From JAJNBK01 sp035642715 (GTDB lineage: Archaea > Thermoproteota > Nitrososphaeria > Nitrososphaerales > Nitrososphaeraceae): a stretch of DNA of 10,064 nt. The notes beneath the pieces are model-generated. The model was given only the letters and a program-made list of their open reading frames with translations, was not told the origin of the DNA and made no database searches. The translations under genes were made by a program, and so were the position numbers. The stretch is taken from positions 1 through 10,064 of the forward strand of contig DASQRW010000248.1 of assembly GCA_035642715.1 (NCBI GenBank), in the 5' to 3' direction. Of the stretch, positions 1 through 5,195 are shown in pieces; within the stretch, counting starts at the first letter, position 1, and each line of letters opens with the position of its first letter.

Positions 1-114
1 CCATCTTGGGATTACTAACATATACATCTAGTTTCTTCTATTACCTGCAATGTGAACCCCTGCTTTTAAAATATTCAGAGCATTTGTTACACACATTAAA
101 AAAGAAGATAATCG

Positions 115-154
115 CCTTCTTCTGTTCAAAAATAATGCAAAAAACAGAAGAAGG
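115..154 (-). terminator. Hairpin plus T-run, likely terminator of the 48-residue gene
   Basis: A perfect 12-bp inverted repeat (CCTTCTTCTGTT at 115-126, AACAGAAGAAGG at 143-154) encloses a 16-base loop. Read on the minus strand it lies about 45 bases past the stop of the small gene at 199-345. It is followed by a T-rich stretch with six consecutive T (98-103 read in reverse). Archaeal termination depends mainly on T-runs, so the T-rich tail is the supporting part and the stem may only help stability. No plus-strand gene precedes it. Confidence 0.5.
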
Positions 155-198
155 TTAATCGGACTGTACCGTAAAGAGTTTAAAACATACACCTATGT

Positions 199-345
199 TT
201 ATTCAGGTACGGAATCAGATACCAGATTACCATTTTCAATTTTTAGAAAAAGGAACCGGTTGTCTTTGAAGATAAGTGTGATCTCATTTTTGTTTTCCTC
301 TACGTCTAAAAGTTCCTGTCCTTTTATTCCATCAAACTTTGCCAT
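199..345 (-). CDS. Small hypothetical protein, 48 residues
   Basis: Reading frame from ATG at 345-343 to TAA at 201-199, giving a 48-residue soluble acidic protein that starts MAKFDGIKGQELLD and ends SDSVPE. Alternating hydrophobic residues in the middle (EITLIFKDNRFLFLKIENG) suggest two or three beta strands forming a small sheet. There are no cysteines and no membrane segment. A TATA-like stretch, TTTATAAG on the minus strand (391-398), lies about 50 bases before the ATG, and a terminator-like hairpin follows at 115-154, so the unit has both ends of a transcript. I do not recognise the family. Composition and codon use look protein-like, whereas most short frames in the surrounding AT-rich DNA do not. 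It is short enough for automatic gene callers to miss. Confidence 0.6.
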   Translation of the reverse strand: MAKFDGIKGQELLDVEENKNEITLIFKDNRFLFLKIENGNLVSDSVPE

Positions 346-891
346 ATGAAGGTGTCATTAATAGTTCTATTTAGACTATTACTATTTTTACTTATAAATC
401 CTGATTTCAAGTATAAAGACGATTATGAAAGATTGAATATCAATTTCAAAAATAAGAATTTGACTAACTCTCAAATAAAAAAACTCCTTTTAATTATAGA
501 ACTATAGGAAAGTTAACTGGGTAAAACACGCTTTGACAAAGGAATCTATCTGGTCAAAACATTTCTAGCAGTGTCATTCTCCATTTTAATGTAGAATTGC
601 ATGTAATTGTAATTAACTGTCTAATCAATTCAAAACTATAACATATTCGAAAATAACGAATTGATTGATTGAGTATATTTAAAGTATTGAATAAAGTACC
701 TCTGTAATTGATAATTAGATACATACAACTAGGAAGATATAGCATAGAATAACTTGTTCAATTTTGAATTAAAAGTATGTCAGATAAACCACAAAAAATA
801 AGATAATAGAAATTATTTGGATGTAGTATCTTATCCTTCATATTTATACAGAATAATTGTTATGCCTTTTTGCCATTGTATAGATTATCGA
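346..891. other. Non-coding stretch with one inverted repeat
   Basis: About 550 AT-rich bases without a convincing gene. The near end carries the probable promoter of the 48-residue gene. A 9-bp perfect inverted repeat (AATCAATTC at 623-631, GAATTGATT at 658-666) encloses a 26-base loop; no T-run or adjacent gene assigns it a role. Stop codons are dense in all frames, and the one frame of about 60 codons on the minus strand (554-745) has a composition that does not look like a protein. Confidence 0.5.
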
Positions 892-1413
892 TTATTCAGA
901 TGTAATAATAGATACAGCATTTGACCTTCCAGTAATTATTGTTGGATTTGTGTAGAAGTGTTTTCCCCATGAAACCTTAATATCAGTTGAGAACTCATGA
1001 CTTCCACGCTTCAAGTGATAGCCATTTAATTCTATTAATTTATTAATATCAAATAATAATGATTTTGCTTCTTCAACTGTGGTAGGATAAAATGGCGTAT
1101 CGTCTTTAATAATTGAAACCCATATCCTAAAGGGAATCTTCGGACTGCGAGTCCAGAAAAGTGTTGCCTTCCTGACGAACTTGTTTTGCAGAACTGCCTT
1201 TCTGCCTTCTTTCAAACTAATTTCTATAGTGATTCTAAATACATTATCATGTATATTGTATGCTCTTTCCCAGTTTTTTTGATCAAAAACCTCTCTAATG
1301 TTTCCTTGTATTTTAAAACTCAAACTTAATCTCAGTGATGACTTGCCTTTTTTCACCTTATCTTGCAATTTGATTAATTTTGCATCCACAATCATACTCT
1401 TTTCATTTTCCAA
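892..1413 (-). CDS. Hypothetical protein, 173 residues
   Basis: Protein of 173 residues that I do not recognise. It is basic at the N-terminus (Lys-rich, residues 12-25), has no signal peptide or membrane segment, and alternates hydrophobic and charged residues in several blocks (RLSLSFKIQG, FRITIEISLK, PFRIWVSIIK, HEFSTDIKVSWGKHFY), which suggests a mainly beta fold with a helix near 113-130 (TVEEAKSLLFDINKLIEL). The longest frame opens at TTG (1413-1411); an ATG at codon 7 (1395-1393) is the alternative. The TATA-like element at 1431-1442 places a transcript start near 1412, which favours the TTG on a leaderless message. It diverges from rpoL with about 53 bases between starts, so the two may share control. 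No function is assigned. Confidence 0.75.
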   Translation of the reverse strand: MENEKSMIVDAKLIKLQDKVKKGKSSLRLSLSFKIQGNIREVFDQKNWERAYNIHDNVFRITIEISLKEGRKAVLQNKFVRKATLFWTRSPKIPFRIWVSIIKDDTPFYPTTVEEAKSLLFDINKLIELNGYHLKRGSHEFSTDIKVSWGKHFYTNPTIITGRSNAVSIITSE

Positions 1414-1430
1414 TGAAAATTCTTACATGG

Positions 1431-1442
1431 TATAATTTATAT
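1431..1442. promoter_or_regulatory. Shared, near-symmetric TATA element between divergent genes
   Basis: The block TATAATTTATAT contains a TATA-like box on each strand (ATATAAATTATA on the minus strand). Its centre is about 30 bases before the rpoL ATG at 1467 and about 24 bases before the TTG of the divergent gene at 1413. Archaeal TATA boxes usually sit about 25 bases before the transcript start, so both genes could be read from this one element with little or no leader. Confidence 0.5.
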
Positions 1443-1466
1443 CCTCAATAAGTAGTTGTCTGCATA

Positions 1467-1745
1467 ATGCTTGCGGAAATTATAGATAGTAAGGGTAGTC
1501 AACTGGAGTTGAAACTTCAAGAGGAAGATATTTCGATTATGTATATTATGCAGCATGAACTTTTGAAAGAAAGAAGCGTAGAATTTGCAGGAGTAACACT
1601 CAAACATCCGCTTATAAAAGAATATGTTGTTAGAATCACAACAAAGAAAAAAGATCCACTTGAAGCAGTTCAAGAAGCATCGGTGTCTGCTTCAGAACAT
1701 ATTAAGGAACTTACCAATGCTTTAAAGACAGCATTGAAAAAGTAG
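1467..1745 (+). CDS. rpoL: DNA-directed RNA polymerase subunit Rpo11 (RpoL)
   Basis: Small subunit L of the archaeal RNA polymerase, the counterpart of eukaryotic Rpb11 and of part of the bacterial alpha N-terminal domain. In the family it pairs with Rpo3 to form the assembly platform of the enzyme. The 92-residue length is typical. Recognisable blocks are the DIS..YIMQHELLK stretch (residues 21-34), VEFAGVTLKHPL (38-49), the strand YVVRITTKKKDPLEAV (53-68) and a C-terminal helix (about 75-91) that belongs to the Rpo3 interface. The family-typical VEFAGY.xxHPL block is almost intact, with Val-Thr in place of the more usual Tyr. TFS follows 16 bases downstream on the same strand, and its ribosome binding site overlaps the end of this gene, so the two are almost certainly one transcript. 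The ATG lies about 30 bases after the shared TATA element. Confidence 0.93.
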   Translation: MLAEIIDSKGSQLELKLQEEDISIMYIMQHELLKERSVEFAGVTLKHPLIKEYVVRITTKKKDPLEAVQEASVSASEHIKELTNALKTALKK

Positions 1746-1754
1746 AGGAGTGAT
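1746..1754 (+). promoter_or_regulatory. Ribosome binding site of TFS
   Basis: The purine-rich AGGAGTGAT directly follows the rpoL stop (TAG 1743-1745) and ends seven bases before the GTG at 1762. It matches the anti-Shine-Dalgarno end of 16S rRNA and supports the GTG as the TFS start, as expected for an internal gene of an operon. Confidence 0.6.
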
Positions 1755-1761
1755 TTCATAG

Positions 1762-2097
1762 GTGAAATTCTGTCCTAAATGCGAAACACGTATGAGGCCA
1801 AAAATAGAAGAGGGCATTGTTCTTTGTCCCAAATGTGGTTTTTCGGTAGATAAAGAAAAAGTGGAACTATCAGTGAAGGAAAGCAGAGTATCATCAACGG
1901 AGAACACAGAATATTCACTTAAAGTCATTGATACTGATAAGAGTCCAGATACATTACCTACGACAACTATTGAGTGCCCAAAGTGTAAAAATAATAATGC
2001 GTTTTGGTGGATGTTACAGACAAGATCTGCTGATGAAGCTACTACACAATTTTATCGATGCACAAAATGCAGTCACACATGGAGAAATTATTCTTAA
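1762..2097 (+). CDS. Transcription factor S (TFS), transcript-cleavage factor
   Basis: Archaeal TFS, related to eukaryotic TFIIS and the Rpb9/Rpc11 subunits. It rescues backtracked RNA polymerase by stimulating cleavage of the nascent RNA in the active centre. The length, 111 residues, is normal. The N-terminal zinc ribbon has ligands Cys4, Cys7, Cys22 and Cys25 (FCPKC, LCPKCG). A linker follows (about 30-68), then the C-terminal ribbon with Cys72, Cys75, Cys100 and Cys103 (ECPKCKN, YRCTKCSHTW). The loop QTRSADEATTQF carries the invariant acidic pair Asp91-Glu92, which enters the polymerase secondary channel and is needed for cleavage, so this copy should be active. It starts at GTG, supported by the ribosome binding site at 1746-1754 and by MKFCPKC being the usual N-terminus. 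It is cotranscribed with rpoL. Some archaea have inactive TFS paralogs; the intact acidic pair argues against that here. Confidence 0.95.
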   Translation: MKFCPKCETRMRPKIEEGIVLCPKCGFSVDKEKVELSVKESRVSSTENTEYSLKVIDTDKSPDTLPTTTIECPKCKNNNAFWWMLQTRSADEATTQFYRCTKCSHTWRNYS

Positions 2098-2161
2098 CAA
2101 CCCTTCAACTTATTTCTAATATTTATCCCCCAAGGAATAATCTAAAATCCATATATGAGAT

Positions 2162-2284
2162 CTCTATGATATAAAATAGTGCTAATGTCCTAGTCTCTAT
2201 ATGTCCTATCAGCACTACTTCAATGGAGTAGTCCTTTTAGTAGCGCGACTAGCCACGATTTTGATGTACTCATATCATAGAGGA
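2162..2284 (+). promoter_or_regulatory. Possible structured leader that covers a ribosome binding site
   Basis: CTCTATGATAT (2162-2172) is perfectly complementary to ATATCATAGAG (2272-2282) across 99 bases. The right arm covers the start of the ribosome-binding-like GAGGA (2280-2284) that precedes the ATG at 2292. Between the arms are a 7-bp stem (TAGTGCT 2177-2183 with AGCACTA 2211-2217) and a 6-bp stem (ACTACT 2214-2219 with AGTAGT 2227-2232) that share bases and so exclude each other, plus an 8-base direct repeat ATGTCCTA (2185-2192, 2201-2208). The layout resembles a cis-acting RNA switch, but it matches no riboswitch class known to me and could be chance. Confidence 0.3.
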
Positions 2285-2291
2285 AATATCA

Positions 2292-2414
2292 ATGAAGATA
2301 GAATTAATAGAAGCAATGGCAGGTCAAACGATATCATTCTTTTTCTTGATATCAATAATAGAAACATTCCTGTATAGAACCAATGGAAAATGGCATATCA
2401 TTGGTATCGAATAG
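2292..2414 (+). CDS. Possible 40-residue membrane peptide or leader ORF
   Basis: Frame from ATG at 2292 to TAG at 2412-2414, 40 residues, starting MKIELIEAMAGQ and containing one hydrophobic stretch (TISFFFLISIIETFLY, about residues 13-28) long enough for a short membrane helix. A good ribosome-binding-like GAGGA (2280-2284) lies seven bases upstream. It overlaps the start of the membrane-protein gene at 2390 by 25 bases in another frame, an arrangement that would allow translational coupling. It could be a true small protein, a leader peptide, or a chance frame. Confidence 0.3.
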   Translation: MKIELIEAMAGQTISFFFLISIIETFLYRTNGKWHIIGIE

Positions 2415-2884
2415 ATACTAATAACTTTCATAACAAATACACACCATACATAATACATAAAGCAAGGAGAGGAATATTAACTTCTTTAATGGGACGATGG
2501 GACAATCAATTTGATGGATTTGGAGGAGAAGGAATAACACCAAGAAGGAATTACATTAGAATTGCCAAGTTTGTAATCCTTTTAGGATTCATCATAGTAG
2601 CAGTGGTTGTTCTATCAGTATTTATACCAAGAGCAGGTTTGAATATAGAAATCATAGAGCGCGGCGGGATAATTGGATCAATAGTTGTAAAAATTAATAA
2701 CAATAACTTTGATACATTAAACGATGTTATAGTTCAATTCGGAGAGCAAGGCAAAATTCAAAGGATTGATAAGATGGGCCCATTTTCATCTGTAATGATT
2801 ACACCTGAATCACAGGAATTGAATTTTGATAAAGTAATAGTAAAAGCGAATAATGGTAAGATAGAGACTGTCAAGTTTAGATAG
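2390..2884 (+). CDS. Single-pass membrane protein, unknown function
   Basis: Protein of 164 residues. The N-terminal 55 residues are hydrophilic with many aromatic and basic residues (YRID, HNKYTPY, HKARRG) and a Gly-rich patch (FDGFGGEG, 42-48). One strong transmembrane helix spans about 60-79 (FVILLGFIIVAVVVLSVFI). The positive charges before it (PRRNYIRIAK) predict a cytoplasmic N-terminus and an external C-terminus. The outer domain (about 83-164) alternates hydrophobic positions with Asn-rich turns (VVKINNNNFDTLNDVIVQFG, then FDKVIVKANNGKIETVKF), the look of a small beta sandwich such as LEA14-like or Ig-like domains; that likeness is only by pattern. ATG 2390 is the first possible start after an in-frame stop, and an ATG at codon 34 (MGRWDNQ) is an alternative. 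I do not recognise the family. Confidence 0.7.
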   Translation: MAYHWYRIDTNNFHNKYTPYIIHKARRGILTSLMGRWDNQFDGFGGEGITPRRNYIRIAKFVILLGFIIVAVVVLSVFIPRAGLNIEIIERGGIIGSIVVKINNNNFDTLNDVIVQFGEQGKIQRIDKMGPFSSVMITPESQELNFDKVIVKANNGKIETVKFR

Positions 2885-2959
2885 CAGTTGCACTTTTATT
2901 CGAATAACCGCAGTAAAAGGTAAAGATAATGCTGTTGTGAAATAAAAAGAGCATACAAT

Positions 2960-3170
2960 ATAGATTTGTCTTAATATTTTATGAAATCCCTCATGAGAAT
3001 GTTCAATTGAATCTACTACTGTAGGTTGAATATCACTCTCTTTTTTCACAATTTTCAAGTGTTTTCTTCCATATATCTTTCTCAAATTCACACGGCATTA
3101 TTCCAGCAATGGCGACTCCTCTTGTAAGACCTATTAGTTCTCCTACTATTATCTGACTTCTCTAGGCGAT
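2960..3170 (-). pseudogene. Remnant of an unrecognised gene, frameshifted
   Basis: On the minus strand an open stretch reads QIIVGELIGLTRGVAIAGI and continues MPCEFEKDIWKKTLENCEK up to a run of six A (3041-3046 in reverse), where the frame ends at TGA (3035-3033). A one-base shift at that run joins it to a frame that continues SDIQPTVVDSIEHSHEGFHK. Both halves have a balanced, protein-like composition, unlike the surrounding translated DNA, and the homopolymer is a natural slip site. Upstream the frame is closed by a TAG, and no start codon with a promoter is evident. I do not recognise the family; it could also be two chance frames. Confidence 0.3.
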
Positions 3171-3432
3171 ACAAGCTTCCAAACATGCACCTGGGCAACT
3201 CAACAGCATAATACCAGGATATCAGGTTGTGAAAAATGGTTTCTTGGCATGAACTATCCAATATCTTAAATGAGTCATTCACAGATACAATGTTACGAAG
3301 ATGTGGTTCATTAAATTCCTTTGTACTTTGAAACAATCTGCAATTCTTCTTTTTGATCTTGAATTTATGCTACTATAGAGATTGTCAAGGTTGGTAGTCA
3401 AGGCTCTGTAATGCCTGCATTTTTGCTATAAG

Positions 3433-3659
3433 CATTTGAATAACTTTTTCAAATGTAATAAAATATATGCTGCATATAAAATGTGAATTATCTAAAAGAA
3501 ATGACATTTTATATCATCAAAGTGTAAAATAAAAATAAGATATTATTAGCAGATCGTTGGCTATATCTTCAAAATTAGTTCTATTCCTATTTTTGTCTTA
3601 AGATCCTATCATTACTTTACATACAAATCTTATAACAACAAAGTAATGTCAGATCTTAA
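3433..3659. repeat. Cluster of inverted repeats
   Basis: Hairpin-forming repeats follow one another. CATTTGAA (3433-3440) pairs with TTCAAATG (3448-3455). The palindrome TATATGCTGCATATA spans 3464-3478. ATATAAAATGT (3474-3484) pairs perfectly with ACATTTTATAT (3504-3514). A long interrupted stem is made of TTAAGATC plus CATTACTTT (3598-3605, 3610-3618) against AAAGTAATG plus GATCTTAA (3640-3648, 3652-3659), 17 pairs in all. None is followed by a clear T-run tied to a gene. They may be parts of a non-coding RNA, remains of a small mobile element, or protein-binding sites. Confidence 0.5.
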
Positions 3660-3709
3660 AATAAAAATTTTAAAAATTGTTATTGACATAATCAATAATA
3701 TCTATAGTT

Positions 3710-3817
3710 GTGTCTGTTGTAAATACAAGAGTAGCAACATTGAAGAATTTCCAAAAATTAGTTCATAAAGTATCACCATTAAATGCAGAAATGATAAGGT
3801 TATCTGAAAGGTTGTAA
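3710..3817 (+). pseudogene. Short coding-like fragment, 35 residues, unknown
   Basis: A frame from GTG 3710 to TAA 3815-3817 reads VSVVNTRVATLKNFQKLVHK and continues VSPLNAEMIRLSERL. The amphipathic, helix-like composition is more protein-like than other frames nearby. It is closed by a stop shortly upstream, has no ribosome binding site that I can see, and is too short to assign. It may be the end of a decayed gene or chance. Confidence 0.2.
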
Positions 3818-3909
3818 AACAAACAATTCTGGATTTTGAAGATCAAAGAACATAAATAAGAAGATATTAAAGTATGAGGAAGATCTTTTTCCAAGAGTTA
3901 CCAATTACT

Positions 3910-3945
3910 GGTAGGTAGGTATGTATGTATGTATATATATATATT
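3910..3945 (+). repeat. Compound microsatellite (GGTA, TGTA, then TA units)
   Basis: Three GGTA-type units pass into three or four TGTA units and then into about seven TA dinucleotides, ending in TTT. The series shows stepwise drift of a slippage-prone tract. The TA-rich end also resembles a TATA box about 55-65 bases before the DUF1059 frame at 4000, so tract length could affect promoter spacing. Confidence 0.7.
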
Positions 3946-3999
3946 TAGAAAAATTAATCATCTAATTAATATAAGAAGTCATAGTATCATAACCTTGAT

Positions 4000-4182
4000 A
4001 TATTAACGGTTTCGTGTCGTGAGGTAGGAGTCGACTGTGATTATATTGCAAAAGGCGAAACAGAAGAAGAAATTATGAACAATGCTGGAGAACATGCTGT
4101 AAAGGATCATGGCTACAAACAAGAAGACATAATGACTCCAGAAATAAAAGAGAAAATTAGACAACATATTCGCAGGTCTTGA
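4000..4182 (+). CDS. DUF1059 family small protein, no canonical start codon
   Basis: The frame encodes a protein typical of the DUF1059 family (predicted small metal-binding proteins). It has the N-terminal TVSCREVGVDCDYIAKGETE, then EEEIMNNAGEHAVKDHGY and a C-terminal MTPEIKEKIRQHIRRS. Conserved features visible are Cys6, Cys13, the VDCD core, and His32 and His37 in the EHAxxxHG motif. These would be metal ligands by analogy; no activity is established for the family. The oddity is the start. The residue where relatives have Met is ATA (4000-4002), the frame is closed by TAG at 3982-3984, and no ATG, GTG or TTG lies in frame before codon 26. It is either a gene whose ATG mutated to ATA, a real non-canonical start, or a base error. 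Length from the ATA is 60 residues, as expected for an intact member. It stands alone, with a TATA-rich tract upstream. Confidence 0.75.
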   Translation: MLTVSCREVGVDCDYIAKGETEEEIMNNAGEHAVKDHGYKQEDIMTPEIKEKIRQHIRRS

Positions 4183-4491
4183 CTTTAATAATAATAATTA
4201 ATTTTTGATCTACTAAAATTAACTGTATATATGCATCGATCTTCATATACTTCACTTTTAGAACCATAACCAGCATCATAGATTGAGTTTCATAAAAATA
4301 AGTCAGAAAAACAACCTTTGATACAATGTATGTAAGAGAATATTTTATTGTTTAACAACAGAAAAAAATCTAAAACATAATCTAATTTCCACTAACAGTA
4401 TGAGTTTTACTAGAATTAATTCAAATAAAACCATCTATGCTTTATTGGCATTAGAATTCAACGCATGCGCCACTGCTACACCATATATACG
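4183..4491. other. Non-coding stretch between convergent gene ends
   Basis: About 310 bases between the end of the DUF1059 frame and the end of the first PII gene, which converge here. Just past 4182 there is a run of TAA triplets and then a T-rich patch (4201-4207) that could end the DUF1059 transcript. The frame of the minus-strand PII gene continues for 18 codons beyond its TAG without another stop, but the PII protein is complete before it. I see no other gene or RNA. Confidence 0.5.
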
Positions 4492-4830
4492 CTATATTGC
4501 AGATTCTTCTCTATTTCCAGTTGTTAAATCTACTGCCATAGCGACATCTGTAACAAATATCTTTCCTCCAATTTTATCTCCCAACTTTTCTCTCAAATTT
4601 TTAATTAAATCCTCAACTTGCTCATCTTTAACAACTACTTCTACTTTGGTTCTTGGAATAAATTCTGGTTTATAACGCATAGTACCTCGTCCTACTGAAA
4701 CAGCTTCTGCTTTTACCTTTCCTCGTCCTTCTATTCTGTAGCAACTCATTCCTCCAGTATTAGCATCTTTTAATATTTGACTTACATCATGCAATCTTCT
4801 ATCGGGTATTATGATTTCCATTCTTTTCAT
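4492..4830 (-). CDS. PII family signalling protein, divergent (first copy)
   Basis: PII (GlnB/GlnK) proteins are trimers that sense ATP/ADP and 2-oxoglutarate and control ammonium transport and nitrogen assimilation in the cytoplasm. From ATG 4830 this protein is 112 residues, the family norm, starting MKRMEIIIPDRRL. The fold markers are present: GGMSCYRIEGRGKVK (26-40) before the T-loop and GGKIFVTDV (88-96) with Lys90. It departs from canonical PII in three ways. The T-loop (about 38-57, AEAVSVGRGTMRYKPEF) is two residues longer. Tyr51, the uridylylation site of enteric GlnB, is replaced by Met (a Tyr is at 53). The RIRTGE motif whose arginines bind ATP phosphates reads DLTTGN (Asp101, Thr103). 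A TTG 21 bases upstream is a less likely start, because the ATG lies about 25 bases from a TATA-like ACTATAAAT and matches the second copy. No ammonium transporter gene adjoins it. Confidence 0.9.
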   Translation of the reverse strand: MKRMEIIIPDRRLHDVSQILKDANTGGMSCYRIEGRGKVKAEAVSVGRGTMRYKPEFIPRTKVEVVVKDEQVEDLIKNLREKLGDKIGGKIFVTDVAMAVDLTTGNREESAI

Positions 4831-4849
4831 GGTGATGCTTAGACCTTGC

Positions 4850-4877
4850 AATTTATAGTATATGACTAATTTATAAG
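4850..4877 (-). promoter_or_regulatory. TATA elements of the first PII gene
   Basis: Read on the minus strand there are two archaeal TATA-like boxes, CTTATAAAT (4869-4877) and ACTATAAAT (4851-4859). The nearer one is centred about 25 bases before ATG 4830, the spacing of a leaderless transcript. The farther one would give a leader of about 15-20 bases. Confidence 0.5.
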
Positions 4878-4885
4878 CATAGGGT

Positions 4886-5066
4886 ATGCATTACAGGCTC
4901 CGTTAACTTAGCTGCTCTGCATTAAAAATTCTATGAGCTGAAATCTTAATTTTGTTCTCATATGTAATACAAAAAATAAACAACTTAAGCCAATTACTGA
5001 CTTGTGCTGCTGCTCTGTATAGACTATACAAATAAAAATAGTAGCTTAAGTTAACGGAGATGCATT
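4886..5066. repeat. Inverted-repeat-bounded element, about 180 bp
   Basis: A perfect 13-bp inverted repeat, CTCCGTTAACTTA (4898-4910) and TAAGTTAACGGAG (5047-5059), bounds about 136 bases. Pairing extends inward for five or six more pairs with one bulge. ATGCATT occurs just outside both arms (4886-4892, 5060-5066). An internal AACTTAAGC (4982-4990) can also pair with the right arm (5044-5052), and GCTGCTCTG occurs twice inside (4911-4919, 5009-5017). It lies between the promoters of the first PII gene and the zinc-finger gene. It could be a MITE-like insertion or a regulatory RNA structure. No coding frame lies inside. Confidence 0.5.
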
Positions 5067-5157
5067 GCATTGATATGCAATATGAATACCCATTTATTAG
5101 AGGCCCTGCAAATGATTATAAGCAGAATATAAATACATTCACTATATTGCAATGCAT
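5060..5157. repeat. 10-bp inverted repeat around the zinc-finger promoter
   Basis: ATGCATTGCA (5060-5069) and TGCAATGCAT (5148-5157) form a perfect 10-bp inverted repeat 78 bases apart. The left copy abuts the right arm of the element at 4886-5066, and the right copy lies where the zinc-finger transcript should begin. The motif could be an operator pair for a dimeric regulator. Confidence 0.35.
5128..5135 (+). promoter_or_regulatory. TATA box of the zinc-finger gene
   Basis: TATAAATA matches the archaeal TATA consensus well. A start about 25 bases on (5155-5160) would leave a leader of roughly 38 bases before ATG 5196. No ribosome binding site is evident before that ATG. Confidence 0.45.
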
Positions 5158-5195
5158 TCCCAAATGCTTATCTAACCAGACTCGAAACTGATCAT

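Larger units (their letters stand above)
2885..3999. other. 1.1-kb stretch without an intact gene
   Basis: No intact gene of normal size is visible. The stretch begins with a 12-bp palindrome (TTATTCGAATAA, 2896-2907) just after the membrane-protein stop. It then holds minus-strand coding remnants (about 2960-3170), a cluster of inverted repeats (3433-3659), two short plus-strand frames (3646-3768 and 3710-3817, of which only the second reads like protein) and a microsatellite (3910-3945). Stop codons are frequent in all six frames. It probably represents decayed genes plus promoter DNA for the DUF1059 frame. Confidence 0.5.

Noticed and set aside
1..158. Plus-strand frame open from the window edge to TAA at 156-158
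   Set aside because: The translation (Leu/Tyr/Phe-rich, then Lys-rich) does not look like a natural protein end, and it runs through the hairpin at 115-154. It could still be the tail of a gene outside the window.
554..745. Minus-strand frame of 63 residues
   Set aside because: Ile/Leu/Asn-rich translation typical of AT-rich non-coding DNA, with no promoter or ribosome binding site.
1437..1673. Minus-strand frame opposite rpoL
   Set aside because: It is antisense to a strongly identified gene, and its Phe/Cys-rich composition is that of a shadow.
1722..2119. Other frames over TFS (1722-1928 minus, 1928-2119 plus)
   Set aside because: Both lie over the well-supported TFS gene and have no sensible composition or start signal.
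3088..3336. Minus-strand frame of 82 residues
   Set aside because: Composition is less protein-like than the overlapping remnant in another frame, and no family was recognised.
3646..3768. Plus-strand frame of 40 residues with a CVCC motif
   Set aside because: It starts inside the right arm of a hairpin, its first half is a run of Ile/Lys typical of AT-rich DNA, and another frame over the same bases is more protein-like.
4432..4491. In-frame continuation of the first PII gene beyond its TAG
   Set aside because: Eighteen more codons (RIYGVAVAHALNS...) are open, but the protein already ends at residue 112 with ESAI, as PII proteins do, and the second copy ends likewise (DSAL).
4400..4675. Plus-strand frame opposite the first PII gene
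   Set aside because: It is antisense to a well-supported PII gene.
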